A stretch of DNA of 64,000 nt from Leuconostoc pseudomesenteroides KCTC 3652. GTDB lineage: Bacteria > Bacillota > Bacilli > Lactobacillales > Lactobacillaceae. Every line of letters starts with the position of its first letter. Position 1 is the first letter of the stretch. The position numbers and the translations under genes are program-made. This document shows, in pieces, positions 1 through 12,568 of the stretch. The notes under the pieces are model-generated. The model was not told the DNA's origin. It did no database searches and was given only the letters and a program-made list of their open reading frames with translations. The stretch covers positions 186,001 to 250,000 of the forward strand of contig NZ_BMBP01000002.1 of assembly GCF_014634745.1 (NCBI RefSeq). Reading direction: 5' to 3'.

Positions 1-934
1 TAAACTTGGCAAACAATGGATTTGTGAAAAATGGTAACGATGTTTTAATCAGACCTGAGTTGATCAGTAATGTGTTAACTAATCCACCGTCAGCAAACAT
101 ATTGTTCATAATCAGTAAACTAATGAAGGCTGGAATCGCCATCGTTAAAATGAAGATAGTTCGAAAAACTTTTTTACCTTTGATGCCCTTAGCATTGATC
201 ATCATCGCCAAGATAACGCCAAAGAAAAATGAAGTTACTGTTGCTGCAACAGCCCAAATTAATGTCCAAGCCAATACTGGGAAAAAGGTATTGGCCATTT
301 GCCCTGAAATAACATTACCAAAATTCGCAAATCCGACCCAACTAAATAAATTTTTGGGAGGCAAGTGGTTGTGATCGTATGATGTAAAAGCAATCGCAAT
401 CATATAAATTAATGGCAAAATAGTAAAGAACAAAACACCTGTCATTGGAATTGCCATCAAAGTCACATGCATTTTTTCGTCAAGCAAGGATGCTAAGTCT
501 TGCTTCAACGTTGGCAGTGTCTCACCGTCTTGTTTCAATTCCCATATTTTACGCGCCGATCCCAAATTAGCACGATATAAGAGAATAAACAGTACCGTAA
601 TAATGACAGCTAGCATACCCCATAGTAGCAAAAGCATCGAATTATCACCCGCTTTTAATACAGAAATCCCTAACTTTTTGTCATACACCAAACCCTGTGC
701 ATGTGTTCCCAGCGTTATCATGTTGTGATAAGCTTTTAATCCTGTCGTGAATAACCACGCCACCCAAGATATTTCTAGTAATAAAAAGATGAATCCTTTG
801 AGATATTGCTTATTGGCAATGTTGGCAGCTCCCATAATAATATAAGAAGCCTTAGTTGCACCATCTGCTTTTTTAAATAACTTTGTTAGTGGTATATGCG
901 CTTCAAAAGTCGAATGCTTTTTTCTTTTAAACAT
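1..934 (-). CDS. malF: Maltodextrin ABC transporter permease, MalF type (3' end outside window)
   Basis: Membrane subunit of a maltose/maltodextrin importer. About 311 codons are visible and the frame is still open at the window edge. The N-terminus is a cytoplasmic stretch (MFKRKKHST) followed by hydrophobic segments near residues 45-65 and 95-115 and again after residue 155, the long N-terminal layout of MalF-type permeases. The EAA loop that contacts the ATPase would lie past the edge. It follows malE by about 60 bp on the same strand, so the two are co-transcribed, and malG is expected further left. I chose the ATG at 934 because AAGGA lies about 11 nt upstream; an in-frame ATG at 946 is the alternative but has no room for a ribosome site. 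Confidence 0.85.
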   Translation of the reverse strand, partial: MFKRKKHSTFEAHIPLTKLFKKADGATKASYIIMGAANIANKQYLKGFIFLLLEISWVAWLFTTGLKAYHNMITLGTHAQGLVYDKKLGISVLKAGDNSMLLLLWGMLAVIITVLFILLYRANLGSARKIWELKQDGETLPTLKQDLASLLDEKMHVTLMAIPMTGVLFFTILPLIYMIAIAFTSYDHNHLPPKNLFSWVGFANFGNVISGQMANTFFPVLAWTLIWAVAATVTSFFFGVILAMMINAKGIKGKKVFRTIFILTMAIPAFISLLIMNNMFADGGLVNTLLINSGLIKTSLPFFTNPLFAKF

Positions 935-995
935 CTTTCTTTCCATCCTTCATAAGTATGTACACAGTGAGTGATAGCCACTCACTGCTTTCCTT

Positions 996-2228
996 TTATT
1001 TAACTGATTTTGAAGCATTTTTAACCAAAGTGGTTAGCTTTGGCAACATTTGACTGTCTGAAATCTTGCCCTTGTATGTGTCGTTAAACAAGGCATCAGC
1101 TGATGTCCAGAAGTTAGCCATGGCTGGTGATTTAGGCATTGGTGTTGAATAACCTTTCTTCGACATATCAACAACCGCCTTTGCAAGCGCATCATTTTGA
1201 ATATCTTGAGAGGCTTGAACTTTTTTAGATGATGGAATGTAGTGCGAATTTTTGAATCCTAGCTCTTGTACCTTATCACTTGATAAGTATTTCGCTAATT
1301 TCATCGCTGCCAAAGGCTGCTTAGTATCTTGCTTAACACCGAATAACTTAACACCCAAGAACGCCTGCATCTGTTTTTCACCTGAACCCAAGTCAACTGT
1401 TGGATATGGTGCAATGCCTAAGTTGTCCCCTAAGGCTTTTTTATAGTCATTGTATGACCATGGACCAGACAAAGTTGCCGAAATTTTGCCTGATTGTAAC
1501 AGACTCAATGTGTTCGTGCTGGCTTGAACAACGCCCGGATTATCTTTTTGAGCTTTCATCCACTTCAAAACGGACACACCTTTTTTGTTGTCAATATTTG
1601 TACCCTTTGCTTTTTCACCATTAGCACCATACAACGTATCTCCGGCAGTGTAGAATAGTGGTGAGAAAATGTAGTTAGCACCAGCTGATGCTAAATTTGT
1701 TCCCACTTTTCCCTTAGATGTCAAACTAGTCCAAGATTTAATATCATCATTACCGAGTTGCGTTTTGTTATAATACAAGACTTGTGACTCAATGCCATAA
1801 GGATAACCGTACACCTTGCCCTTATAGGTTGCCCCTTTCATCGCATTAGAAATTTGTGTTGATTTAAGGCTTTTAGCATATTTGGTATTTTGATAAATTA
1901 GTCCCTGAGAAGCTAGCGATCCAATTTGATCATGTGGAAACATGAATACATCTGCAGCAGCCGATGGGTCCTTTTGCAAATTCTTTAATGCATCAGTTGA
2001 GCTTGTGTACTTAATAGTCACCTTGATGCTAGGATTCGCTTTTTCAAAATCTTTGACAGCTTGAACATAAGTTGGTTTTGTACTTGTATCTACCCACAAC
2101 TTCAACTTTTTCGTCTTGGCAGCATTTACTGTTGGGGTATCAAGTGAAACACTCAATAATCCAACGGCAGTTGAAGCCGTCAGCAATGTTACCATTGCGC
2201 CAGTCGTCACGCTCATCATTTTTCTCAT
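996..2228 (-). CDS. malE: Maltose/maltodextrin-binding protein
   Basis: Extracellular solute-binding protein of 410 aa that captures maltodextrins for the ABC importer. Residues 1-36 form a signal peptide (basic start, hydrophobic core, VNA-A cleavage site). No lipobox cysteine is seen, so anchoring is not of the usual lipoprotein type; this is odd for a Gram-positive binding protein. The mature part opens with KLKLWVDTST and contains typical family-1 binding-protein segments such as YPYGIESQVLYYNK and SGPWSYNDY. A strong SD (GGAGG) precedes the ATG. It is the first gene of a leftward operon with malF, and its promoter overlaps a cre site. Confidence 0.9.
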   Translation of the reverse strand: MRKMMSVTTGAMVTLLTASTAVGLLSVSLDTPTVNAAKTKKLKLWVDTSTKPTYVQAVKDFEKANPSIKVTIKYTSSTDALKNLQKDPSAAADVFMFPHDQIGSLASQGLIYQNTKYAKSLKSTQISNAMKGATYKGKVYGYPYGIESQVLYYNKTQLGNDDIKSWTSLTSKGKVGTNLASAGANYIFSPLFYTAGDTLYGANGEKAKGTNIDNKKGVSVLKWMKAQKDNPGVVQASTNTLSLLQSGKISATLSGPWSYNDYKKALGDNLGIAPYPTVDLGSGEKQMQAFLGVKLFGVKQDTKQPLAAMKLAKYLSSDKVQELGFKNSHYIPSSKKVQASQDIQNDALAKAVVDMSKKGYSTPMPKSPAMANFWTSADALFNDTYKGKISDSQMLPKLTTLVKNASKSVK

Positions 2229-2277
2229 GATGTTTTTCCTCCAGAAAAATTCTCTTTGTATTTTTGATTACGCAATC

Positions 2278-2306
2278 ATCATAAAACATTTATCCAAGTA
2301 ATGCAA
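2278..2306 (-). promoter_or_regulatory. malE promoter
   Basis: On the minus strand TTGCAT (2301-2306) is followed after exactly 17 bp by TATGAT (2278-2283), about 50 bp before the malE start. The -35 box lies inside the cre site at 2302-2315, so CcpA binding would block polymerase directly. Confidence 0.75.
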
Positions 2307-2315
2307 GCGCTTACA
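2302..2315. promoter_or_regulatory. cre site 1 (CcpA operator, malE side)
   Basis: TGCAAGCGCTTACA matches the TGNAARCGNWWNCA catabolite-response consensus on both strands. It covers the malE -35 box. A LacI-family maltose regulator could recognise the same sequence, since these operators look alike. Confidence 0.75.
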
Positions 2316-2443
2316 TTTTTATTTTTTATGAATTGGTCTAGACAAGCTATGATATTTTTATTGATAATAATTGAGCATATAAAGAAGTATTTTTTTATTA
2401 AGTATGAATTATCTATGATTTTATTATTGAATTAATCACATTT

Positions 2444-2471
2444 TTCACAAGCATATAAAATTTGGTATAAC
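2444..2471 (+). promoter_or_regulatory. Probable malK operon promoter
   Basis: TTCACA (2444-2449) and TATAAC (2466-2471) are spaced by 16 bp. Cre site 2 starts 8 bp downstream, over the expected transcription start. A second possible promoter is TTGCAT (2489-2494) with TAATCT 16 bp later, upstream of cre site 3. Confidence 0.55.
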
Positions 2472-2478
2472 ACTTTTG

Positions 2479-2492
2479 TGGAAACGCTTGCA
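2479..2492. promoter_or_regulatory. cre site 2 (malK side)
   Basis: TGGAAACGCTTGCA fits TGNAARCGNWWNCA exactly. It sits just after the predicted -10 box of the rightward operon, the usual place for transcription-start repression by CcpA. Confidence 0.7.
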
Positions 2493-2521
2493 TTTATTTT
2501 TAAATATGCTAATCTAATTCA

Positions 2522-2535
2522 TGTAAGCGCTATCA
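2522..2535. promoter_or_regulatory. cre site 3
   Basis: TGTAAGCGCTATCA fits the cre consensus and lies 49 bp upstream of the malK start codon. With sites 1 and 2 it makes three operators in the 355-bp divergent region, which otherwise contains no gene. Confidence 0.65.
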
Positions 2536-2583
2536 TTTTTTTATAGTTGCGATACCCGATATTAAAAAAACGAGGAAGAAAAA

Positions 2584-3687
2584 ATGGCTGAAATTCGTTT
2601 GGAACACATCAATAAAACATATCCACACATGTCCACCCCATCTGTGGCAGATTATAATCTTCAAATTCACGATAAAGAGTTTATCGTGTTTGTCGGTCCG
2701 TCTGGTTCTGGTAAATCAACTGTTTTACGCATGATCGCCGGCTTGGAGGAAATCTCTGGTGGTGAATTTTTCATTGACAATAAATTAATGAATGATGTTC
2801 CACCTAAAGACCGAGATATTGCGATGGTTTTTCAAAACTATGCCCTCTACCCACATATGAGCGTGTTTGATAATATTGCTTTCGGCCTCAAATTGAGAAA
2901 AGTACCCAAAGCTGAAATCACACAGCGTGTTCAAGACGCAGCGAAAATTCTTGGCATTGAAGACTACCTTGATCGCAAACCCGCTGATTTATCTGGGGGT
3001 CAAAGACAACGTGTGGCAATGGGTCGCGCAATCGTTCGCGATGCGAAAATTTTGTTAATGGATGAACCGCTATCTAACCTCGATGCAAAATTACGTGTTG
3101 AAATTAGAGCAGAAATCACTAAGATTCACAAGCGAATTGGTGCCACTACTATTTATGTGACGCATGACCAGACAGAAGCTATGACACTGGCTGATCGCAT
3201 TGTTATTATCGACCACGGTGACATTCAACAAGTCGGTACACCGCAAGAACTCTACAATGAACCTGCTAACATTTTTGTTGCCACATTCATTGGTATGCCA
3301 TCAATGAATATGATTTCTGGTCAGTTCAGTCATGATATATTGACCACAAAAGATGGCTTTAGTCTGAAAATTCCGCTTGGTATGGCTAAACAACTCACTG
3401 CCCGTGGCTACGAAGGCAAACAAGTTGTATTTGGTGTCCGACCGGAAGATATTCACTCCGAGCAAGTAGCACTTGACACCTATCCCGAAAGTAAAGTAAC
3501 AGCAACTGTTACCATTGCAGAACTAATGGGCGCCGACTCAATGTTGTATACGCAAGTTGGTTCACAACAACTGATCGCTCGTGTAAATGCTCGCGATTAC
3601 AATCAACCTGGTGCCTCAGTCGAACTCGCTATTAACACCAATAAAGGACACTTTTTTGATGCCGATACGACACAACGTATTGTCTAA
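2584..3687 (+). CDS. malK: Sugar ABC transporter ATPase, MalK/MsmK type
   Basis: ATPase that powers maltodextrin import by MalEFG; it acts on the cytoplasmic face of the membrane. The 367 aa have the full family layout: Walker A GPSGSGKST (residues 38-46), Q-loop VFQNYALYPH, signature LSGGQ (136-140), Walker B ILLMDEP (156-162) and the switch histidine in YVTHDQTEA. A C-terminal TOBE/regulatory domain runs from about residue 235 and includes the family motif FGVRPEDI. AGGAAG precedes the ATG. It leads the rightward operon with three GH13 enzymes and is divergent from malE, so uptake and breakdown share one control region. Confidence 0.93.
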   Translation: MAEIRLEHINKTYPHMSTPSVADYNLQIHDKEFIVFVGPSGSGKSTVLRMIAGLEEISGGEFFIDNKLMNDVPPKDRDIAMVFQNYALYPHMSVFDNIAFGLKLRKVPKAEITQRVQDAAKILGIEDYLDRKPADLSGGQRQRVAMGRAIVRDAKILLMDEPLSNLDAKLRVEIRAEITKIHKRIGATTIYVTHDQTEAMTLADRIVIIDHGDIQQVGTPQELYNEPANIFVATFIGMPSMNMISGQFSHDILTTKDGFSLKIPLGMAKQLTARGYEGKQVVFGVRPEDIHSEQVALDTYPESKVTATVTIAELMGADSMLYTQVGSQQLIARVNARDYNQPGASVELAINTNKGHFFDADTTQRIV

Positions 3688-3736
3688 AACTTCGCATATT
3701 TCCTGACAGTTTAATCTATTAACGAGGCAATTATTT

Positions 3737-7164
<3,428 letters not shown>

Positions 7165-7182
7165 TTTTGGAGGTATTTATTG

Positions 7183-8826
7183 ATGACAAAAATTAATCCA
7201 CCATGGTGGCAATCCGCTATTGGCTATCAAATTTATCCACGCTCATTTCAAGATACAAATCATGATGGTATCGGCGATTTACAAGGTATTATTAAGCGCC
7301 TACCCTATCTTAAATGGCTTGGTATTGATTTTATTTGGCTAAATCCAATTTATACCTCACCAAATGTCGACAACGGTTATGACATTGCTGATTTTCAAAA
7401 CATCGCTTCAGAGTATGGTACGTTATCTGATTTCAAAACGCTTATTGCAGCTGCTCACAAACAAGATATCCGTGTCATTATGGATTTAGTTGTCAACCAT
7501 ACATCAAATCAGCATGCTTGGTTCAAAGCAGCCAAAACCAGTCGTAATAACCCATACCACGATTTTTATATTTGGCAACCAAATCATAATCACCAGCCAC
7601 CAAACAATTGGACTAACTTTACTGGAGATAGTGTTTGGACCTATAATCAGGCAACTGATGAATGGTATTTCCACTTGTTTGCACCAGAACAGCCTGATTT
7701 AAATTGGGAAAATCCATCTGTACAAACCGAAATTATCAATATGATTACTTGGTGGTCTGAGCAAAATATTGATGGCTTTCGTCTCGATGCGCTCAGTCAT
7801 CTTAAAAAGGTTTCATTCGAGACACCACAACCCACTGGTGAACATCAATTTGATATTTTTGCTAATAATCTAGGTATCGAAAAATTTTTAAAACGCTTGC
7901 ATGATACTTTTCAATCACTTCATTTGATGACTGTTGGCGAGGCTGGCGGTGTGCATGCCGACACGGCTAGAAATTGGACGGGACCACAGGGTTTCATTGA
8001 CATGATTTTTGAATTAGAACATCAATCTCGTCAGTCAGAAGTACCGCCGCGCGCTGACATCAATCATTTACTTTCTAGTTTGACAACGTGGGAGAAACAA
8101 CTAAATTCACAAGGCTGGCTAGGCATCTATCTAGAAAATCATGATCAGCCTAGATCATTAACTGTTTATGGTGAAAACAATCCTGTAGCAGCCAAAAGCT
8201 TGGCAACTTTGTTGCTCACATTGCGAGGCACACCTTTTATTTATCAAGGTGAGGAATTAGGCATGACCAATATGCCCTTTACCTCGCCAGACCAAATTGA
8301 TGATCTACCAACTTATCATGATTTTCAACGCTTCAAGTCGGCTGGTATTGCAACAGATTTAGCTTTAAAAAAAGCAACAAGTTGGTCGCGTGACAACGCT
8401 CGAACCCCGATGCAATGGACAAAATTCGGCTTTTCCGACAATGCAGAAGATTCTAAAAAGACATGGCTAGTGACTAACCCTAACACGACAAAGCGTAATT
8501 ACCAAGAAGATAGAGAAAATCCTGACTCAATACTGAATTACTATCGTCGTTTAATCCATCTCCGTCGAGATGATGACACTTTAAAATCTGGTGATTTTAA
8601 GTTAATCACTATGGAAAAAACTAACATTTTAGTATTTACACGAAATTCAACAGATAGCCAACGTTTGATTGTCATCAACTTGTCAGATGCCCCTCAAACA
8701 ATTTCCCTGCCCGAACAACTACTCAATAAAGGCTGGCAGCCATTGATAGCGACCATTAATCCTATTCCAGAAATATCACAATCTATCCACTTACAACCTT
8801 TTCAATCTATTATCTGGTATAATTAA
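7183..8826 (+). CDS. Alpha-glucosidase (GH13_31-like)
   Basis: Intracellular alpha-glucosidase, 547 aa, clearly a paralogue of the preceding gene ([18 protein letters not shown]). Signatures are MDLVVNHTS (near 100), GFRLDALSHLKK (near 197), VGEAGG (near 251) and ENHDQPR (near 317). The residue after the nucleophile is Ala rather than Val, which in this subfamily favours alpha-1,4 bonds. Together the two enzymes would cover linear and branched products of the GH13_20 enzyme. GGAGG at 7169-7173 places the start at the ATG at 7183, not at the TTG just before it. It is the last large gene of the mal operon. Confidence 0.85.
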   Translation: MTKINPPWWQSAIGYQIYPRSFQDTNHDGIGDLQGIIKRLPYLKWLGIDFIWLNPIYTSPNVDNGYDIADFQNIASEYGTLSDFKTLIAAAHKQDIRVIMDLVVNHTSNQHAWFKAAKTSRNNPYHDFYIWQPNHNHQPPNNWTNFTGDSVWTYNQATDEWYFHLFAPEQPDLNWENPSVQTEIINMITWWSEQNIDGFRLDALSHLKKVSFETPQPTGEHQFDIFANNLGIEKFLKRLHDTFQSLHLMTVGEAGGVHADTARNWTGPQGFIDMIFELEHQSRQSEVPPRADINHLLSSLTTWEKQLNSQGWLGIYLENHDQPRSLTVYGENNPVAAKSLATLLLTLRGTPFIYQGEELGMTNMPFTSPDQIDDLPTYHDFQRFKSAGIATDLALKKATSWSRDNARTPMQWTKFGFSDNAEDSKKTWLVTNPNTTKRNYQEDRENPDSILNYYRRLIHLRRDDDTLKSGDFKLITMEKTNILVFTRNSTDSQRLIVINLSDAPQTISLPEQLLNKGWQPLIATINPIPEISQSIHLQPFQSIIWYN

Positions 8827-8845
8827 CGTTTTAAAGGAGCAAATC

Positions 8846-8989
8846 ATGGGTAGATATCAAATTGATTTTAAACAAAAACAAGCCGATGCTAAATACAAAT
8901 CGGGTCAACAAACACAAACAACGAAAGCTGACAAAATCGCCGAAATTAGAGCAAAAATGGTCGCTAACAAAAAGCAATCCAAACGTTAA
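8846..8989 (+). CDS. Small basic protein, 47 aa, unknown function
   Basis: Short gene with a strong ribosome site (AAAGGAG) seven nt before ATG, 19 bp after the alpha-glucosidase. The product starts MGRYQIDFKQKQADAKYK and is rich in Lys, Gln and Ala, probably one long charged helix with no membrane segment. Its last codons form one arm of the following terminator, so it closes the mal operon. I do not recognise the family. Confidence 0.6.
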   Translation: MGRYQIDFKQKQADAKYKSGQQTQTTKADKIAEIRAKMVANKKQSKR

Positions 8990-9007
8990 AAATACGTTTG
9001 GATTGCT
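8973..9007. terminator. Bidirectional terminator after mal operon
   Basis: A perfect 13-bp inverted repeat (arms 8973-8985 and 8995-9007, AGCAATCCAAACG) with a T-run on the plus side. It separates the mal operon from the converging alpha/beta hydrolase gene. Confidence 0.85.
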
Positions 9008-9009
9008 TT

Positions 9010-9795
9010 TTACATAATTGTTCTAACAAAATTTAGGACTGCATCATTAAATTGATCTGGTGCCTCAATGTGAGGAATATGACCCGCTTTATCAATAGTG
9101 ACACCTTGACCATTTTTTGACATGGCGACAACTGTTTCAACATGTGCCGACGGCCAAAGTGGCGAGTCTTGTCCAGCAATGAATAAGTGCTTCACCTGCT
9201 CACGACGTAACACATCACGCCAATCCTGCATTAAACTGTCTAATAGTAGTGGCTCATTGTATTGAAAGTCAAATGGTTGATAGTTATCAGCCAAAGCATG
9301 CTTGACTGTTTCTGACAGTTTCAATCGCGTTAATTTTGTATGCGGTAGTTTTGTCGCTGCTGTCCAAATCATCGTCAAATCAGCGTTAAAAATGCCATAC
9401 GGCCAGCTATCATCTCGCAATATCTTTGGAAGCTGATCTTCAGTAATGATAGCTCTGACGTTGGCATCCCCATATAAGGATAAGTAAGCCCAAATTGTGC
9501 TGGCACCCATTGAATGTCCCATCAATATTGGCTTTTCCAGCCTCAATTGTGCCATTAATTCAGCTAAATCTTGCCCGTGCCGTGCCATTCGCATACCGTA
9601 GTCAACCGTATCGCTTTTCCCATGGTTACGACGATCATAAGTGATTACCTGTAAGCCAGCGTTTACTAGTGGTTCAACCTGCATCACCCATGTTGCTTGA
9701 TTCCCTGAATATCCTTCAACCAAAATAATGGGCTGACCTGTACCAAATATTTGATAATCGAGTCTCACACCATCATTTGTCATCATTGTTGACAA
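9010..9795 (-). CDS. Alpha/beta hydrolase
   Basis: Cytoplasmic serine hydrolase of about 261 aa with substrate unknown. The nucleophile elbow is GHSMGAS (near residue 95), the oxyanion strand is QPIILVEGYSGN, and the catalytic His lies in AGHIPHIEAP near the C-terminus. IFIAGQDS-like sequence (LFIAGQDSPLW) carries the acid. GGAGG sits 8 nt before a TTG at 9795, so TTG is the preferred start; the next ATG (9786) is 17 nt from the SD. It stands alone downstream of the pdh operon terminator, or is reached by read-through from it. Confidence 0.75.
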   Translation of the reverse strand: MSTMMTNDGVRLDYQIFGTGQPIILVEGYSGNQATWVMQVEPLVNAGLQVITYDRRNHGKSDTVDYGMRMARHGQDLAELMAQLRLEKPILMGHSMGASTIWAYLSLYGDANVRAIITEDQLPKILRDDSWPYGIFNADLTMIWTAATKLPHTKLTRLKLSETVKHALADNYQPFDFQYNEPLLLDSLMQDWRDVLRREQVKHLFIAGQDSPLWPSAHVETVVAMSKNGQGVTIDKAGHIPHIEAPDQFNDAVLNFVRTIM

Positions 9796-9813
9796 AATCT
9801 GTTCCTCCAATCA

Positions 9814-9845
9814 AAACAAAGTCGCTACAAAAAGCAACTTTGTTT
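9814..9845 (-). terminator. Terminator of the pdh operon
   Basis: A 12-bp stem (minus-strand arms AAACAAAGTTGC and GCGACTTTGTTT, with one G-U pair) around an 8-nt loop, 13 nt after the pdhD stop codon and followed by a short T-run. Confidence 0.7.
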
Positions 9846-9857
9846 ATGTCAAGCTTA

Positions 9858-11267
9858 TTATATATGAATTGGTAAGCCATCCGCAACTTCAGCGGCATCC
9901 ATGATGGCTTCACCCAAAGTTGGATGTGGATGAATTGTTAGGGAAATGTCTGTCGTCGTTAGACCATTTTCAATAGCTAATGACAATTCAGAAATCAAAT
10001 CCGAGGCACCCGGACCAACAATTTGTGCACCCAATAGCGCTTTAGTTGTTTTATCACTTATCAAACGAATAAAGCCAACTGCTTCATCAATTGAAATGGC
10101 ACGACCGTTAGCAGCAAATGGAAACTTCGAAATTGTAGCCGTTAACTGCTTTTCTGTCACTGACTCTGGTGTTTCGCCTGTTGTTGCTAATTCATAATTT
10201 GTATAGGCAACTGCTGGTAAGGAATAATGCAAGTCACGAGCATGCGCATCCCCAGAAATTGTAGCTGCAGCAATTTTAGCTTGAAAACTTGCCTTATGTG
10301 CCAATTGGGGCCCCGCTGTCACATCACCGATGGCGTAGATATGAGGCACAGTTGTCTGCATGTTATCAGTGATTTCAATCAAGCCACGATCGCTTAATTT
10401 AACATCAGTGTTGTTGAGACCAAGCGTATTGGTATTAGCGCGTCGACCAACAGCAATTAACAAATAATCACCAGAAACTGTTTGTTCTTGCCCATCTACT
10501 TCATAAGTCAATGTCACATCGTTTTCAGTTTGGACAGCGCTTTTTGCCATGGCTGAGGTAACAATCACCCCACCGCGTTTCGTGAAATCATCTATGACCG
10601 GTTTAGCCAGCTCTGCGTCAAATCCATTTAGCGTGTGATCCAAGCCTTCAATAATTGTGACCTGAGAACCTAGGTTAGCATAAGCACCACCAAGTTCAGA
10701 ACCAATCACGCCACCACCAACAATAATTAACTTATTAGGTATTTCAGGTAAACTCAAGGCGCCAGTAGAATCAACAATTCGCTTACCAAATGGCAAAGCC
10801 GGAATTTCAATTGGGCTAGAACCAGTCGCAATGATAGCATTGTTAAATTGCAGCAATTCGTGGCCATCTTCTTGAACAACATTTAATGTTTCATTGTCAT
10901 TAAATGATGCTTCACCCTGAATGATATCAACATGATGCTTTTTGAGCAACATTTTAACACCACCAGTCAGCGTGTTGACCACAGTATTTTGCTTCCAATC
11001 TTGTGTCTTTGACCAATCGATTTTTGCATCAGCTTGTGTCAAACCAAAAGGATTTTCTGATATAGCATCACGATAATGATGTCCCACATTGATTAAGGCT
11101 TTTGACGGAATACAACCGACATTTAAACAAACACCACCAATTTGATCACGTTCGATAATAGTCACATTTTGACCCAATTCAGCAGCGCGAATAGCGGCTA
11201 CATAACCACCAGGTCCTGATCCGATAACAACTGTATCTACTTCACGTGCTTGTGCACCAACAACCAT
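9858..11267 (-). CDS. pdhD: Dihydrolipoyl dehydrogenase (E3)
   Basis: FAD enzyme that reoxidises the lipoyl arms of the pyruvate dehydrogenase complex and makes NADH. The 469 aa show the FAD-binding GSGPGGY (residues 17-23), the redox disulfide CLNVGCIPSK (Cys47/Cys52), an NAD-binding VGGGVIGSELGG, the second FAD motif YAIGDVT and the C-terminal active-site HPHPTLGE. It starts 3 bp after the E2 gene and ends the lplA-pdhABCD operon. The first residues (MVVGAQAREV) form a short extension typical of E3s that accompany a Gram-positive PDH. Confidence 0.95.
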   Translation of the reverse strand: MVVGAQAREVDTVVIGSGPGGYVAAIRAAELGQNVTIIERDQIGGVCLNVGCIPSKALINVGHHYRDAISENPFGLTQADAKIDWSKTQDWKQNTVVNTLTGGVKMLLKKHHVDIIQGEASFNDNETLNVVQEDGHELLQFNNAIIATGSSPIEIPALPFGKRIVDSTGALSLPEIPNKLIIVGGGVIGSELGGAYANLGSQVTIIEGLDHTLNGFDAELAKPVIDDFTKRGGVIVTSAMAKSAVQTENDVTLTYEVDGQEQTVSGDYLLIAVGRRANTNTLGLNNTDVKLSDRGLIEITDNMQTTVPHIYAIGDVTAGPQLAHKASFQAKIAAATISGDAHARDLHYSLPAVAYTNYELATTGETPESVTEKQLTATISKFPFAANGRAISIDEAVGFIRLISDKTTKALLGAQIVGPGASDLISELSLAIENGLTTTDISLTIHPHPTLGEAIMDAAEVADGLPIHI

Positions 11268-11269
11268 GA

Positions 11270-12568
11270 TTACACCTCCATCAACATATAGGCTGGGTCA
11301 GCCAACAGCTGCTTCAAATAATTAATAGCTGACTGTCCTAACATGCCATCAATCAAACGATGATCATAACTCAATGACAACTTCATGTTTTGACCGACCG
11401 CCAATTCACCATCTAAACCAACAATGGGTTCTTTCAGAATTGATCCCAAGCCGAGAATTGCGACTTCTTTACCATTAATAATTGGTGTGAACCAAGTACC
11501 ACGTGCCGAACCAAGGTTAGAAATTGTAATCGTACCGCCTTGCATTTGCGCTGGCTTAATTGTTCCTTCACGAACAGCGGTTGCTAACTCAGCAATTTCT
11601 TTAGCTATTGTCACGATTGATTTTTGGTCAGCCTGCTTAATGACTGGCACATAAAGACCACTTGGCGCATTAACAGCAATGCCCATATTGACATCGTCAT
11701 GATAGACAACTTCTTGCGTATCCATGTCTAGACTTGCGTTGATTTCAGGGAACTTTTTAGCCGTTGCAGCTAACGCTTTTACCGCATAAGCCAAATAAGT
11801 CAAATGAATGTCTTGATCAGCCAATTGCGTCTTAAATGTTTGACGATGAGCGACCAATTTGCTAACTTCAACCGAATCAAAATTAGTAACCGTTGGAATA
11901 GTTACATTCTGTGTTGCCATTGCTTTAGCAATTGCCTTGCGAACGCCTGACATTGGTTGGCGACCTTCGCGTACAGGTTCAGGCACTTCAACATCTTTGG
12001 TCACTGCCGCTGTTGGTGAGGTAGTTGTTTCATTAGATGACTCACTTGAAGTTGCAGCTACCGGTGTATCCGTTGCTTGGTATGCCGTGACATCAGCTAA
12101 TGTCACATGCCCATGACGACCCGTTGCTGGGACTTTAGTCAAATCAATCCCTTTTTCAAAGGCTAAATGGCGCACTGATGGCATAGCCAAAACATGTCCA
12201 TTCACAACTTTTGATAATTCAGTCGCTGTCGGTGTTTGCGGTGTGACTGAAGTGGTTGTATCAACTGATGTGTCTTCAACTGTATCGCTGGCTGTTGGTT
12301 CAGCGCTCTCATCACTACTGTCGCCACTACCGTCGCCATCAAATTCAATCAATGAATCGCCAACAGAGACAGTTGTGCCTGCGTCAACAAACAGCTTGGT
12401 GACAGTACCTGCGTACGGCGATAAAATTTCTTGAATCAGCTTATCATTTTGAACTTCCGCGACTGGATCATCCATAGCCACAGTATCACCAACTTTAACT
12501 AACCACGACGTGATGTCACCCTCAGCCATGCCTTCGCCAATATCTGGCATTTTAAAAATCTCAGTCAT
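11270..12568 (-). CDS. pdhC: Dihydrolipoamide acetyltransferase (E2)
   Basis: Core of the pyruvate dehydrogenase complex, 432 aa; transfers acetyl from lipoyl to CoA. One lipoyl domain occupies residues 1-80 with the lipoylated Lys43 in NDKLIQE. An Asp/Ser/Thr-rich linker follows, then a peripheral subunit-binding domain ([23 protein letters not shown]). A second linker leads to the catalytic domain, which ends in the active-site YDHRLIDG. The ATG at 12568 is preferred because GGAGG precedes it by 9 nt, and it overlaps the end of pdhB by 8 nt, indicating translational coupling. Confidence 0.95.
   Translation of the reverse strand: MTEIFKMPDIGEGMAEGDITSWLVKVGDTVAMDDPVAEVQNDKLIQEILSPYAGTVTKLFVDAGTTVSVGDSLIEFDGDGSGDSSDESAEPTASDTVEDTSVDTTTSVTPQTPTATELSKVVNGHVLAMPSVRHLAFEKGIDLTKVPATGRHGHVTLADVTAYQATDTPVAATSSESSNETTTSPTAAVTKDVEVPEPVREGRQPMSGVRKAIAKAMATQNVTIPTVTNFDSVEVSKLVAHRQTFKTQLADQDIHLTYLAYAVKALAATAKKFPEINASLDMDTQEVVYHDDVNMGIAVNAPSGLYVPVIKQADQKSIVTIAKEIAELATAVREGTIKPAQMQGGTITISNLGSARGTWFTPIINGKEVAILGLGSILKEPIVGLDGELAVGQNMKLSLSYDHRLIDGMLGQSAINYLKQLLADPAYMLMEV

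Noticed and set aside
6-374. 122-codon plus-strand frame at the window start
   Set aside because: It is antisense to the malF frame, which has hydrophobic helices and the correct operon position.
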